A DNA stretch of 64,000 bases from Echinicola shivajiensis (GTDB taxonomy: Bacteria > Bacteroidota > Bacteroidia > Cytophagales > Cyclobacteriaceae). The translations under genes and the position numbers were made by a program. Location: assembly GCF_018642165.1 (NCBI RefSeq), contig NZ_JAHHZM010000001.1, positions 496,001-560,000 on the forward strand. The letters are read 5' to 3'. Shown here piece by piece: positions 27,611-36,795 of this stretch. The stretch's first letter is position 1. Each line of letters starts with the position of its first letter. The notes beneath the pieces are model-generated. The model did no database searches, was not told where the DNA came from, and saw only the letters and a program-made list of their open reading frames with translations.

Positions 27611-29773
27611 TTATTTCAAGAACAACATCTCTCTGTATTTAGCCAATGGCCAGTACTCATCATCAACAAATAATTCAAGCTTATCAGCAGAATATCTGAT
27701 TTTGTCGAAGTAAGCATCTTTAACCTCTGTGCTATAACCTTTCGCTCTCTTGGCGATATCATCTTCCTTGTTCAACTGTCTTCTAGCATCAATCATACCT
27801 AGAACATTGTCTTTCAAAGAAGAGATATGTTTGCTGATCTCACTGATTGTCTCAACAACAGCTTTGGCATCTAAACCAAGACCTTTAAGACCGTTAGCGT
27901 TTTCGATCAGCTTGTTTTGGTACTGAATAGCAGTTGGAATGATATGGTTCAACGCCAAGTCACCCATAACACGAGATTCAATTTGAACCTTCATGATATA
28001 GTTCTCCAATCTGATCTCATGTCTTGCATGAAGTTCAGTTTCATTCAATACACTATGTCTTTCGTAAAGATCAGCAGTTTCTTTTCTCAAAAGAACGTCC
28101 AAGGCGAATGGAGTGCTCTTCAAGTTAGAAAGACCTCTTTTCTCAGCTTCTTTCTCCCACTCTTCAGAGTAACCGTCTCCTTCGAAACGTACTTTCTTAC
28201 TGTCTTTGATGTATTGTCTCAATACATTAACGATAGCAATTTTCTTCTCATTACCCTTATCGATTTCTGCCTGAATGTCTTTAGCCATCTGACGAAGAGT
28301 ATCCGCTACGATCACGTTAAGAGCAGTCATTGGACCTGCTACGTTTGAAGAAGAACCTACAGCTCTGAATTCAAACTTGTTACCAGTGAAGGCAAATGGA
28401 GAAGTCCTGTTTCTATCAGTGTTGTCCAATATGATTTCAGGAATCTTGTTGATACCTAACTTCATATACATGTTATCACCTTTTTCGATCTTGATATTAC
28501 CGTTTTTCTCAAGTTCGTCCAATACTTCTGTCAAGGTAGAACCCAAGAATACAGAAATAATCGCTGGAGGAGCTTCGTTAGCACCAAGTCTAAAGTCGTT
28601 ACCTGCAGAAGCAATACTAGCTCTCAATAGATCCGCGTGATCATAAACAGACTTGATAGTAGCTATCAAGAAAGTCAAAAACTGAAGATTCTCTCTAGCT
28701 GAGTTGCTTGGCTGGAACAAGTTCACACCAGAATCGGTAATCAAAGACCAGTTGTTATGCTTACCACTACCGTTAAGACCGGCAAATGGCTTCTCGTGGA
28801 ACAAAACTTTCAAGTCATGCTGATCAGCAACCTTGTCCATCATGTCCATCAATAACTGGTTATGGTCAGTAGCCTTATTGATTTCTTCAAATACTGGAGC
28901 TACCTCAAACTGACCTGGAGCCACTTCATTGTGACGAGTAGAAACAGGGATGCCCAATTTCCAAGCCTCGATTTCGAAGTGCTTCATGAAAGCTTTCACT
29001 CTACTTGGGATAGAACCAAAGTAGTGATCATCCAATTGCTGACCTCTGGCTGGGTTGTGCCCGAATACAGTTCTTCCAGACATCACCAAGTCAGGTCTTG
29101 CAGCGTAAAGTGCCTTATCAATAACAAAGTACTCTTGCTCAACACCCAAAGAAGGAGTTACCTTCTTCACATTTCTATCAAACAATTGGCAGATTTGAGC
29201 AGCAGCAGAACTAACAGCATCAACAGACTTCAATAAAGGAGTCTTATAATCAAGCGCTTCACCTGTGTAAGAAACAAAAATCGTTGGAATGCAAAGGGTA
29301 TTCTCGAAAATGAACATTGGAGAACTTGGATCCCAAGCAGTATAACCTCTGGCTTCAAATGTAGTTCTGATACCACCATTTGGGAAAGAAGAGGCATCTG
29401 GCTCTTGTTGAACCAAGGCAGATCCTTTGAATTTTTCAATTCCACCATGTGGATCAAAGAAAGTGTCATGCTTCTCAGCAGTAGAACCGGTCAAAGGCTG
29501 GAACCAGTGAGTGTAATGTGTTACACCTTTGGATAAAGCCCAAGCTTTAACAGCAGTAGCTACTTCTTCTGCACTTGAGGAATCAATTTTAGAACCTTTT
29601 TCAATTGCTTCACTAACCTTTTTGTATACGGTTGGAGCTAATGATTCTTTCATTTCGGCCAAACCGAAAACCTCAGAACCATAATAATCAGAAATTTTGG
29701 TTGACGGGGCTTCAAAAGACACTCGCTCTCTTGACTGCACCATCATTAATGATTTTTGTCGTAAAGTCGCCAT
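27611..29773 (-). CDS. glnN: Glutamine synthetase type III
   Basis: ATP-dependent synthesis of glutamine from glutamate and ammonia. 720 residues, the length of GSIII (about 700-730) and much longer than GSI or GSII. Visible hallmarks: SGRTVFGHNPARGQQ, GIPVSTRHNEVAPGQFEVAP, the catalytic loop LNGSGKHNNWSL and the FRLGANEAPPAIIS segment. Start at ATG 29773 (MATLRQKSLMMVQSRER). GSIII is the usual form in Bacteroidota. It is transcribed alone and diverges from mtaB across a 235-base gap. Confidence 0.97.
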   Translation of the reverse strand: MATLRQKSLMMVQSRERVSFEAPSTKISDYYGSEVFGLAEMKESLAPTVYKKVSEAIEKGSKIDSSSAEEVATAVKAWALSKGVTHYTHWFQPLTGSTAEKHDTFFDPHGGIEKFKGSALVQQEPDASSFPNGGIRTTFEARGYTAWDPSSPMFIFENTLCIPTIFVSYTGEALDYKTPLLKSVDAVSSAAAQICQLFDRNVKKVTPSLGVEQEYFVIDKALYAARPDLVMSGRTVFGHNPARGQQLDDHYFGSIPSRVKAFMKHFEIEAWKLGIPVSTRHNEVAPGQFEVAPVFEEINKATDHNQLLMDMMDKVADQHDLKVLFHEKPFAGLNGSGKHNNWSLITDSGVNLFQPSNSARENLQFLTFLIATIKSVYDHADLLRASIASAGNDFRLGANEAPPAIISVFLGSTLTEVLDELEKNGNIKIEKGDNMYMKLGINKIPEIILDNTDRNRTSPFAFTGNKFEFRAVGSSSNVAGPMTALNVIVADTLRQMAKDIQAEIDKGNEKKIAIVNVLRQYIKDSKKVRFEGDGYSEEWEKEAEKRGLSNLKSTPFALDVLLRKETADLYERHSVLNETELHARHEIRLENYIMKVQIESRVMGDLALNHIIPTAIQYQNKLIENANGLKGLGLDAKAVVETISEISKHISSLKDNVLGMIDARRQLNKEDDIAKRAKGYSTEVKDAYFDKIRYSADKLELFVDDEYWPLAKYREMLFLK

Positions 29774-29949
29774 GTTTTAATAATGTGGTTTAAAAACAGT
29801 AGCGAAGATACGCAAAAATCTGAAATAAAAAGAAAAATCGTATTTTTTTGAGCCAATCCTTATAAAAACCGCATTAATTCACAAAAATAAGCCCCAATTT
29901 GACACGAAACACATGATTTTAGCGAAAAATCCTCAGAATGAACCGAAAA

Positions 29950-29979
29950 TTGCAATCTGAAATAATATACTTAAATTTG
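29950..29979 (+). promoter_or_regulatory. Candidate housekeeping promoter of mtaB
   Basis: TTG (as ATTG), exactly 19 bases, then TAAATTTG matches the Bacteroidota -33/-7 promoter with one mismatch in the -33 box. Predicted leader to the TTG start is about 23 bases. Confidence 0.6.
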
Positions 29980-30008
29980 CATCTCATTGAAAATACACAA
30001 GGTTAGGT

Positions 30009-31328
30009 TTGAAAAAGGTAGCATTTTATACGTTAGGCTGTAAGCTGAATTATTCAGAAACCTCCACTATTAGTCGCCAATTTGAGGAAAAAGGCTATAA
30101 AAAAGTGGGATTTGAGGATAATCCTGACATCTTTATTATTAACACATGTTCGGTAACGGAAAATGCCGACAAAAAATGTAAAAAGATTGTCAAGGAGGCA
30201 AAAAAGATATCCCCTAACTCCTATGTAACCATAATTGGCTGTTATGCCCAATTAAAACCTAAGGAAATTTCAGAAATAAAAGGAGTAGATGCCGTTTTAG
30301 GCGCTGCCGAGAAATTCAGACTTATTGAATTACTGGATGGCTTTGCCAAAGAACAAGAGACAAAAGTATTGGCTTCTGAAATTCAGGAAGCCACCACTTT
30401 TAACAACGCCTATTCCATGCATGACCGTACCAGAACCTTCTTAAAGGTACAGGACGGCTGTAATTACGGTTGCGCTTTCTGTACTATTCCCTTGGCAAGA
30501 GGAAAAAGCCGAAGTGATGCCATTGAAAATATTTTAGTATCTGCCCGTGAAATAGCTGAGACAGATGTTAAAGAAGTAGTACTAACAGGAGTAAATATTG
30601 GTGACTTTGGCATACAGGATGGCAAGAGAAAAGAAAAATTCGCTGACCTTGTGACTGCTTTGGACGAAATAGAAGGAATAGATCGATTCAGGATTTCATC
30701 CATCGAGCCCAACTTGCTTACCAATGAAATCATTGATTTTGCCTCAAGGTCCAAAAGGTTTGTTCCACACTTTCATATCCCATTGCAATCTGGCAGCAAC
30801 ACCATTTTGAGGAAAATGGGCAGAAGATATTTGAGGGAGCTATATGTGGACAGGGTTACCAAAATCAAATCCCTTATGCCCCACTGCTGTATAGGGGTGG
30901 ATGTTATCGTTGGATTCCCTGGGGAAACAGACGAGCTCTTCTTGGAAACCTACAATTTCCTAAATGAATTGCCTGTAAGTTACCTACACGTATTCACTTA
31001 CTCGGAAAGAGCCAATACCAGAGCTACTGAAATGGAGGAGGTAGTCCCAATGAAGAAAAGGCATGAACGTAGTAAAATGCTCAGAATTCTTTCAGAAAAG
31101 AAAAAGCGAAAATTCTACGAAGAAAACCTTGGGCAAACATTTGATGTCTTATTTGAAGAAGATATTGAAGATGGCAAAATGCATGGTTTTACAGAAAACT
31201 ACATCAGGGTCTCTGCTAAATATGACCCCTTACTTATAAATGAAATTAAAAAGGTCACCTTGGATGAAATAAATGAAAAAGGCACTGTAGAGGTGTTAGA
31301 ACCTGAAACAATTTACGAAAAACACTAA
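30009..31328 (+). CDS. mtaB: tRNA t6A37 methylthiotransferase
   Basis: Radical-SAM enzyme that converts t6A37 to ms2t6A37 in tRNAs reading ANN codons. 439 residues. Start is TTG at 30009, since the family start KKVAFYTLGCKLNYSE follows directly and an in-frame stop lies just upstream. The three N-terminal cluster cysteines (Cys11 in LGCKLN, INTCSVTE, IGCYAQ), the radical-SAM motif CNYGCAFC and a C-terminal TRAM-like segment are present. TLGCKLN and the absence of MiaB-type C-terminal features place it in the MtaB group rather than MiaB or RimO. Confidence 0.93.
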   Translation: MKKVAFYTLGCKLNYSETSTISRQFEEKGYKKVGFEDNPDIFIINTCSVTENADKKCKKIVKEAKKISPNSYVTIIGCYAQLKPKEISEIKGVDAVLGAAEKFRLIELLDGFAKEQETKVLASEIQEATTFNNAYSMHDRTRTFLKVQDGCNYGCAFCTIPLARGKSRSDAIENILVSAREIAETDVKEVVLTGVNIGDFGIQDGKRKEKFADLVTALDEIEGIDRFRISSIEPNLLTNEIIDFASRSKRFVPHFHIPLQSGSNTILRKMGRRYLRELYVDRVTKIKSLMPHCCIGVDVIVGFPGETDELFLETYNFLNELPVSYLHVFTYSERANTRATEMEEVVPMKKRHERSKMLRILSEKKKRKFYEENLGQTFDVLFEEDIEDGKMHGFTENYIRVSAKYDPLLINEIKKVTLDEINEKGTVEVLEPETIYEKH

Positions 31329-31334
31329 TTGAAG

Positions 31335-31364
31335 AAAGCACGCTAATTTAAGGGTGCTTTTTTA
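31335..31364 (+). terminator. Terminator after mtaB
   Basis: Stem AAAGCAC / GTGCTTT with a 12-base loop and following T-run. It starts 7 bases after the stop codon. Confidence 0.75.
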
Positions 31365-31443
31365 TTGAACCACCATAGCTTTAGCAAACAAAAGTTTTGA
31401 TTTTATTGTTAACTAAAAATAGAATTGTTTAAAAACTTCAGCT

Positions 31444-31797
31444 ATGAAAACTATTCTCGAACCCACTGGAAGGATTACCAGAAGAAAGTATCTACTGCTT
31501 TTTATTGTATTCTATTTCATCAATTTACTTTGTCTGATGATCATGTATGAATCTATTCGACAACACAATTGGCTGACTCTTGTAATCTTTGGCATACTTC
31601 TCATTACGACCATAGTTTTATTACTGGTGCAAGCCATCAAAAGATTCCATGATATTGGCATGGATTGGAAGTACACACTATACTTGTTGATTCCGCCTCC
31701 AATTAACCTCATTGGCTTTATCTTTCTAGCGGTCAAACAGGGACAAAAAGGTAAAAATCAATATGGGCCTGATCCTAGAAAAACAGATATTGTCTGA
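31444..31797 (+). CDS. DUF805 small membrane protein
   Basis: 117 residues with about four membrane segments (17-35, 42-62 and a hairpin at 78-98). The family marks are visible: GRITRRKY near the start, the IKRFHDIGMDWK motif between membrane segments, and the C-terminal GKNQYGPDPR. Function of DUF805 proteins is unknown; several bacteria keep several copies. It converges on the permease gene, with only 6 bases between stops and no clear terminator. Confidence 0.85.
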   Translation: MKTILEPTGRITRRKYLLLFIVFYFINLLCLMIMYESIRQHNWLTLVIFGILLITTIVLLLVQAIKRFHDIGMDWKYTLYLLIPPPINLIGFIFLAVKQGQKGKNQYGPDPRKTDIV

Positions 31798-31803
31798 ATG
31801 AAA

Positions 31804-33048
31804 TCACTCGTATCTTAAAGCTTCTATAGGATCTAATCTGCTTGCCTTAACTGCAGGAATAACGCCTGAGAGCAAACCAACCAAAACACAGACAATAAAG
31901 GCCAAAATCATCCAAAGCCAAGGAACCAAAAAACCACCTGGACCAACCAGGCTTGCCACAATATTGCCTATTCCCATACCCAAAAGAACACCAAAGACTC
32001 CTCCAATCACACAAATCACCACTGCCTCTATCAAAAACTGGATCCTTATTCTCCTCGGAGTAGCCCCCAAGGCTTTTCGAATACCGATTTCTCTAGTTCT
32101 TTCGGTAACCGACACCAACATGATGTTCATCAGTCCAACAGATGCTCCCAACAGGGTAATGAAACCAATACTAAATCCTCCTATCCTCAAATAACCAGCA
32201 ACTTCCTCCAAACTTTCCCCAACATTATTGGACTTAACCACTTCAAACGAATCTTCTTGCCCTATTCTATCCTCTCTTACCTTCCTCATAATTCCTATTG
32301 CCTGTCCCATTTCAAAATCCATCTTGGTGGGATCTGCTGCTGTTGCTGTTATAGTATATCTAAAAGTGCCATTTTGGTCTAGCCTGGACGCATTCTCCAC
32401 GGGAATAAAAATATTTCTGTCTGCTCCTGAATCACCTCCAACAGCCCCTTGTTCTTCCAACAAACCCACTATAGTATACCGATTACCAAAAAAAGAGACA
32501 TAAGCACCTATTACCTGCTCGCCATCATCAAATAATGTCTCAGCAATTTCACTACCTATTATACAGACATTGTTACCATAGCGAATCTCTACATTACTAA
32601 AGTTCCGTCCTTCATCCAAATCATTCCCCTTGATCAAAAGATAATTCTCATCCACACCTGTAATTCTTGTATTTGGATTAGTGGTGACGGAACCTCTTTT
32701 CACTTCTGAGGCACCTGAAACGGTTATATAAACAGTAGATAGCCCGTTACGGCCATATTCTTCCTTGAAATACAATGCCTCCCGATAACTTACAGGCGGA
32801 TAGTTTTTTTCTGTAACGCCCTCTTTGGTTACCCTTTGACCAGATTCCCTCTTTGTTCTTACATCAAAATTATTTGCTCCCAACCCCGCGAAACTCTCTT
32901 CAATCTGAGCCTTCATCCCATCAATTGCCGTAAGCATACCTACCAGAGAAGTAATTCCAATGGCGATTATCAAACCAGTCAAAATGGTCCTAAGCCAATT
33001 TGATTTAATTGACCGCATCGCTTCTTTAATATTCTCCAGCAATTCCAT
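31804..33048 (-). CDS. MacB-like ABC transporter permease
   Basis: 414 residues. One N-terminal membrane segment (about 20-42), a large periplasmic MacB_PCD domain (about 45-265), and a C-terminal FtsX domain with three membrane segments (about 275-410) carrying SVTERTREIGIRKALGAT, the coupling-helix motif. Such proteins transmit ATPase motion across the membrane to move or release envelope molecules rather than channel a substrate. No ATP-binding partner or periplasmic adaptor gene lies next to it, so it may use an ATPase encoded elsewhere. Annotated start fits the conserved N-terminus. Confidence 0.9.
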   Translation of the reverse strand: MELLENIKEAMRSIKSNWLRTILTGLIIAIGITSLVGMLTAIDGMKAQIEESFAGLGANNFDVRTKRESGQRVTKEGVTEKNYPPVSYREALYFKEEYGRNGLSTVYITVSGASEVKRGSVTTNPNTRITGVDENYLLIKGNDLDEGRNFSNVEIRYGNNVCIIGSEIAETLFDDGEQVIGAYVSFFGNRYTIVGLLEEQGAVGGDSGADRNIFIPVENASRLDQNGTFRYTITATAADPTKMDFEMGQAIGIMRKVREDRIGQEDSFEVVKSNNVGESLEEVAGYLRIGGFSIGFITLLGASVGLMNIMLVSVTERTREIGIRKALGATPRRIRIQFLIEAVVICVIGGVFGVLLGMGIGNIVASLVGPGGFLVPWLWMILAFIVCVLVGLLSGVIPAVKASRLDPIEALRYE

Positions 33049-33153
33049 ATTTAAAATTTCCTTTATGAGGATAAAAATCGGGCTTATATTAGGAATAAAA
33101 ACCTCCCAATACCAATATTTCTTTTAAAAAAGAGCAAATGGTCTCAACAATCT

Positions 33154-33765
33154 CTAATGCATTCTATCAGACCTGACTTCTAATCCCTTCAAAACCTCTG
33201 CCTCAAAATCCAACCACTCTTTCCAACGCTTATCCACTAATTCAGGGTCCTGGTATCTTCTTGCCAATTCCAAAAAATTAACATAATGACCAGCCTCAGA
33301 AATCATCAATTCATAATAAAAATGCTGTAATTCCTCATCTGCTATATTTTTCCAAAGCAATTTAAACCGTTCACAACTCCTTGCCTCGATCAAGGCGTTC
33401 ATCAGCAAGTGCTCCGTCAACTGAGAAATTCTTGACCCTCCTTTCCTTACAAACTGGTTCAGTTTGATCACATACTCATCTTTTCTAGGAAAACCAAAAT
33501 GAAATCCACGCTTTCTGATTTGCTCCATCACCCTTTCAAAATGAGCCCACTCCTCTGCCACCACGGGTGTAAGCACATCCACCAACTCTTCCAAATCTGG
33601 AAATCGAAGAATAAGAGAAATACAAGATGAGGCTGCTTTTTGCTCACAATATGCATGATCTACCAATATATCCTCCAAATTCATGGAGGCTATATCTACC
33701 CACCGTGGATCAGTAGGCAATTGCAAATTCAACATTTTGTTTTTAGTACTTTCTTCCCAACCCAT
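33154..33765 (-). CDS. miaE: tRNA-(ms2io6A) hydroxylase
   Basis: Di-iron monooxygenase that hydroxylates the isopentenyl chain of ms2i6A37. 203 residues, all helical. Iron-ligand motifs of the ferritin-like fold are visible: DHAYCEQKAASS, EEWAHFERV, NALIEARSCERF and DEELQHFYYELM. It acts on the product of MiaB, which is encoded 19 kb away. Start is ATG 33765; an internal ATG at 33735 is possible. It lies 5 bases after the porin gene, so lpxK, porin and miaE form one transcript. Confidence 0.92.
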   Translation of the reverse strand: MGWEESTKNKMLNLQLPTDPRWVDIASMNLEDILVDHAYCEQKAASSCISLILRFPDLEELVDVLTPVVAEEWAHFERVMEQIRKRGFHFGFPRKDEYVIKLNQFVRKGGSRISQLTEHLLMNALIEARSCERFKLLWKNIADEELQHFYYELMISEAGHYVNFLELARRYQDPELVDKRWKEWLDFEAEVLKGLEVRSDRMH

Positions 33766-33770
33766 AACAT

Positions 33771-35693
33771 TTAATCAAAGAAATACCAGCTTATACCTAA
33801 GTCAAGAGCTCCTTTTAACCCTGTAAAATCAGGCGTCACAAAATACCCCGGTTCATTCAATAAATTACTGTTGATATGATTGTACCTCAACAACACTCTA
33901 GTACGGTTTATTCTCAAATTCACAAAAGCATCCACTACCGGGTAGGCTTCAATAAGGAAATCATCTTGTAAATAATATTGCTGCGTGGCTGGCATATAAG
34001 CCTCAGCATAATAATCGCTTTTATAACGGCCTTCCAATCCAAATTGGATAAAAAGATGCTCATCAAACATTGGCCCATCAAAGAACAACCTTGTCCTCGC
34101 ATACCACTCTGGAATCCTAAATTTATCAGATGCATCTCCGGAAATCGAAGTATAAATCACCTCACTTTGCCATACCAGTCTTTTCCAAAAACGAAAACTA
34201 GTTTCTATTCCTGGAATCACCATGTATGCTTCACCATCTATCTGCTCAGCCTCCTGATTTTGATTGAAATAAACATATTTATTGACACGGTTCAATGTCA
34301 AGCTTGGATGAATGGAAACCTTGGCAAAATCCGCCTTGATCTCACCCTTTATCTGATCCACTCCAGTATTGGAAAAATCATTGGTCCACTGATAATGATT
34401 CCCTCGGTACATCTGCTGCATGGCAGTAGGCTTATAAGAGGCTTTGGTATAGGTGACGTCCAAATAAGGTGAAATAAAATACCCTCTTAATCGAAAACCA
34501 TCGGGCACCAAATACTCCCCTTCTGCTTCAAAAGACCATTGATCATTAATCTCACCCCTTAAAGCTCCTCCAATATAGAATTCATTGAAATTATTGTCAC
34601 TTTCAAAATTGGGACTGCTCATTGAACCCGTCCTGAATTTAACATAGGCATTATAATATACAGGACCAAAATCTCCCTTAAACCCCGCTTCATTATTAAA
34701 CTCAACAAATCGATGATAATTCTGGGTAGTATCTTGATTTATAAAACGATTTTGATTGAACTGGTTGAAAAAGGATGAATCGCTAGTAGTCAGGTCAGAC
34801 ACAAAAGAAACGCCCTGTTTTCTCCAATCGGAAACTTGGTAAATTTGCCATCCCTTCAAAATCTCAAACTGCTGATAAAGGTGATAATCCTGCCTTAAAT
34901 CCACGGCCTTACTATTACTTAGCCAAACCTTGGAATCTTCATAGGTAAAATACAATGATGTACTATCTACCTCTGGAGGAATAATCCCTCCTTGCTCATA
35001 AACAGCATGGTGCATCCTTGAAAAATTGGCCAAAAGCATATATTTCCCATTATCCGACTGATAATTGGTATGAATGGAATACCCTGTCTGTTCAGCCATA
35101 TTATCATCCCTAGCATTAGGATTCAGGGTTTTTCTTGCTCTAATGGTATTGAAATTAAATCCAACATTCCAAGTAGGCGTGATATTCCTGGCAAACTCAA
35201 CATTTAACATATTCCGATTACCTCCACCATAAAAAGCTTCCAACTTGGTATACGGCGACTTGGTATCAAAATACTTCAATTTATCCGGAGACCTATAATA
35301 CAGATCATAGACATCAAAACCCGATCTGGTTCCAATTTTTCCAGGCAAATCATAATAAACAGGCTTAGCGGCACTTCCCAGATTCCCAAGATCCTGGTAC
35401 TTATACCCGCTCTTAAAAACAGGTTCGAAATTATGGAAATTAGTCAAACTGGTATCCAATGGCGTTTTTTCCATTTTGTTAAAACGGACATTTTCCTCTA
35501 GAAAATACAAGGATGTTTTGGGCCCATACACCATTTTGGTAGAGTCATCAATCAGCCCACCTCTTTTTTGTTGCTGCTCCTGCTGCTCCTCCCCGGCGCC
35601 CGTAGGCCTTTGCCCCCTGTTGGTTTGTCCAAAGGCTGTCATGCTAAGCATTAACATGAATAAAAATAAACCAAATAGCTGTTTAAAATTCAC
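33771..35693 (-). CDS. Putative outer membrane porin (Porin_10 type)
   Basis: 640 residues with a signal peptide (hydrophobic 5-21, end near AFGQ), then a Gln/Gly/Arg-rich, probably flexible stretch (23-45), then a long run of alternating beta-strands ending in LDLGISWYFFD. The start of the mature domain (KMVYGPKTSLYFLEE) and overall size match the Bacteroidota putative porin family (PF14121 type). The substrate is unknown. It overlaps the end of lpxK by 11 bases, linking an outer-membrane channel to lipid A synthesis in one operon. Confidence 0.82.
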   Translation of the reverse strand: MNFKQLFGLFLFMLMLSMTAFGQTNRGQRPTGAGEEQQEQQQKRGGLIDDSTKMVYGPKTSLYFLEENVRFNKMEKTPLDTSLTNFHNFEPVFKSGYKYQDLGNLGSAAKPVYYDLPGKIGTRSGFDVYDLYYRSPDKLKYFDTKSPYTKLEAFYGGGNRNMLNVEFARNITPTWNVGFNFNTIRARKTLNPNARDDNMAEQTGYSIHTNYQSDNGKYMLLANFSRMHHAVYEQGGIIPPEVDSTSLYFTYEDSKVWLSNSKAVDLRQDYHLYQQFEILKGWQIYQVSDWRKQGVSFVSDLTTSDSSFFNQFNQNRFINQDTTQNYHRFVEFNNEAGFKGDFGPVYYNAYVKFRTGSMSSPNFESDNNFNEFYIGGALRGEINDQWSFEAEGEYLVPDGFRLRGYFISPYLDVTYTKASYKPTAMQQMYRGNHYQWTNDFSNTGVDQIKGEIKADFAKVSIHPSLTLNRVNKYVYFNQNQEAEQIDGEAYMVIPGIETSFRFWKRLVWQSEVIYTSISGDASDKFRIPEWYARTRLFFDGPMFDEHLFIQFGLEGRYKSDYYAEAYMPATQQYYLQDDFLIEAYPVVDAFVNLRINRTRVLLRYNHINSNLLNEPGYFVTPDFTGLKGALDLGISWYFFD

Positions 35694-36750
35694 TTTGATA
35701 GGCTTTGTTTCTTATGACTTTTGATGCCATGTCCAACAATATATTTCTGTCTTTATCTTCAAATTTTACCTGGACAGGCACCGCAAAAATCGGAATTTCT
35801 TGCAAATAAGGAAGAAATTTATTGGCATTAAGTTTTACTGCATCTTTCTCGGTGGTAAGAAGCACTGGATTTTCACCCTTATGATATTCCATTCTCTCTA
35901 CGATATACTTAATATCCTTTTCAGCATAATAATGATGATCACTGTACTCCAATACTTCGACGAGCTCATAATTAGCGTCCCCCCATTCCCTCAATAATTT
36001 ATTATTGGCAATACCACTGACCAAAACGGCTTTCCCAAAATCCCCCTTTTCTTTAGTTCGAACATTATAGGGCTCTCCATATTTAAGCCCAGCAAAAAGT
36101 ACAGTACAATGTTTTTTAACATGCGGGCGGATTTGCTCCAAATACTCTTTTTTCTCGTCCTCGTCAATTGATCCTGGAGTTTTGGTTACCACAACCACAT
36201 CTGCACGCCCTGCACCTGCTGGACTTTCCCGAAGTGTCCCCATAGGCAAAACATGATCTTTGAAAAATGGCCTCTGGAATGTTGTCAGCAAAACATTCAA
36301 GTCTCCCTTGACATACCTATGCTGAAAAGCATCATCCAAAATAACCAGCTCAGTGGCTGGTTTTTCAGCTATTATCTGTGGAATAGCCAAAATCCTTTGC
36401 TCGCCAACTGCTACTGTTATTTCATGGCCATACTTAGAAAAAACCTGAAAAGGCTCATCTCCAATTTCATCTGCGGTTACTCCAAGTCCAGCCAAAATAA
36501 ATCCTTTCGTCCTACGTCCATAACCCCTGCTTAGGGTCGCAACCTCATGAAACTCCTTAAAATTCTCCACAAAAAACTCCACCATAGGAGTTTTCCCAGT
36601 TCCGCCAATAGCGAGGTTTCCAACTACAATAGTTGGAATCTCAAACTCTATGCTTTTCTTTACCCCAACATCAAACATCCTGTTCCTCAAACGGGTAATC
36701 CCATCATATAAAAGGGAAAATGGATACATAAAATACTGATGGGGCTGCAT
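35683..36750 (-). CDS. lpxK: Tetraacyldisaccharide 4'-kinase
   Basis: Phosphorylates the 4' position of tetraacyldisaccharide 1-phosphate to make lipid IVA in lipid A synthesis, at the inner membrane. 355 residues. The N-terminal hydrophobic helix (YFMYPFSLLYDGI), the P-loop GNLAIGGTGKTP (44-55), LSRGYGRR and the DDAFQHR motif are all family hallmarks. ATG start at 36750. First gene of lpxK-porin-miaE; it diverges from the Nif3-like gene, with only about 45 bases between start codons. Confidence 0.96.
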   Translation of the reverse strand: MQPHQYFMYPFSLLYDGITRLRNRMFDVGVKKSIEFEIPTIVVGNLAIGGTGKTPMVEFFVENFKEFHEVATLSRGYGRRTKGFILAGLGVTADEIGDEPFQVFSKYGHEITVAVGEQRILAIPQIIAEKPATELVILDDAFQHRYVKGDLNVLLTTFQRPFFKDHVLPMGTLRESPAGAGRADVVVVTKTPGSIDEDEKKEYLEQIRPHVKKHCTVLFAGLKYGEPYNVRTKEKGDFGKAVLVSGIANNKLLREWGDANYELVEVLEYSDHHYYAEKDIKYIVERMEYHKGENPVLLTTEKDAVKLNANKFLPYLQEIPIFAVPVQVKFEDKDRNILLDMASKVIRNKAYQSEF

Positions 36751-36795
36751 TACTTTATTTTTTATAATTTTGGATCAAACGGTAAATACAAATAT

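Noticed and set aside
36739-36795. Longer start for the Nif3-like protein
   Set aside because: It overlaps lpxK's start and adds residues not seen in the family; a -7-like element lies within it.
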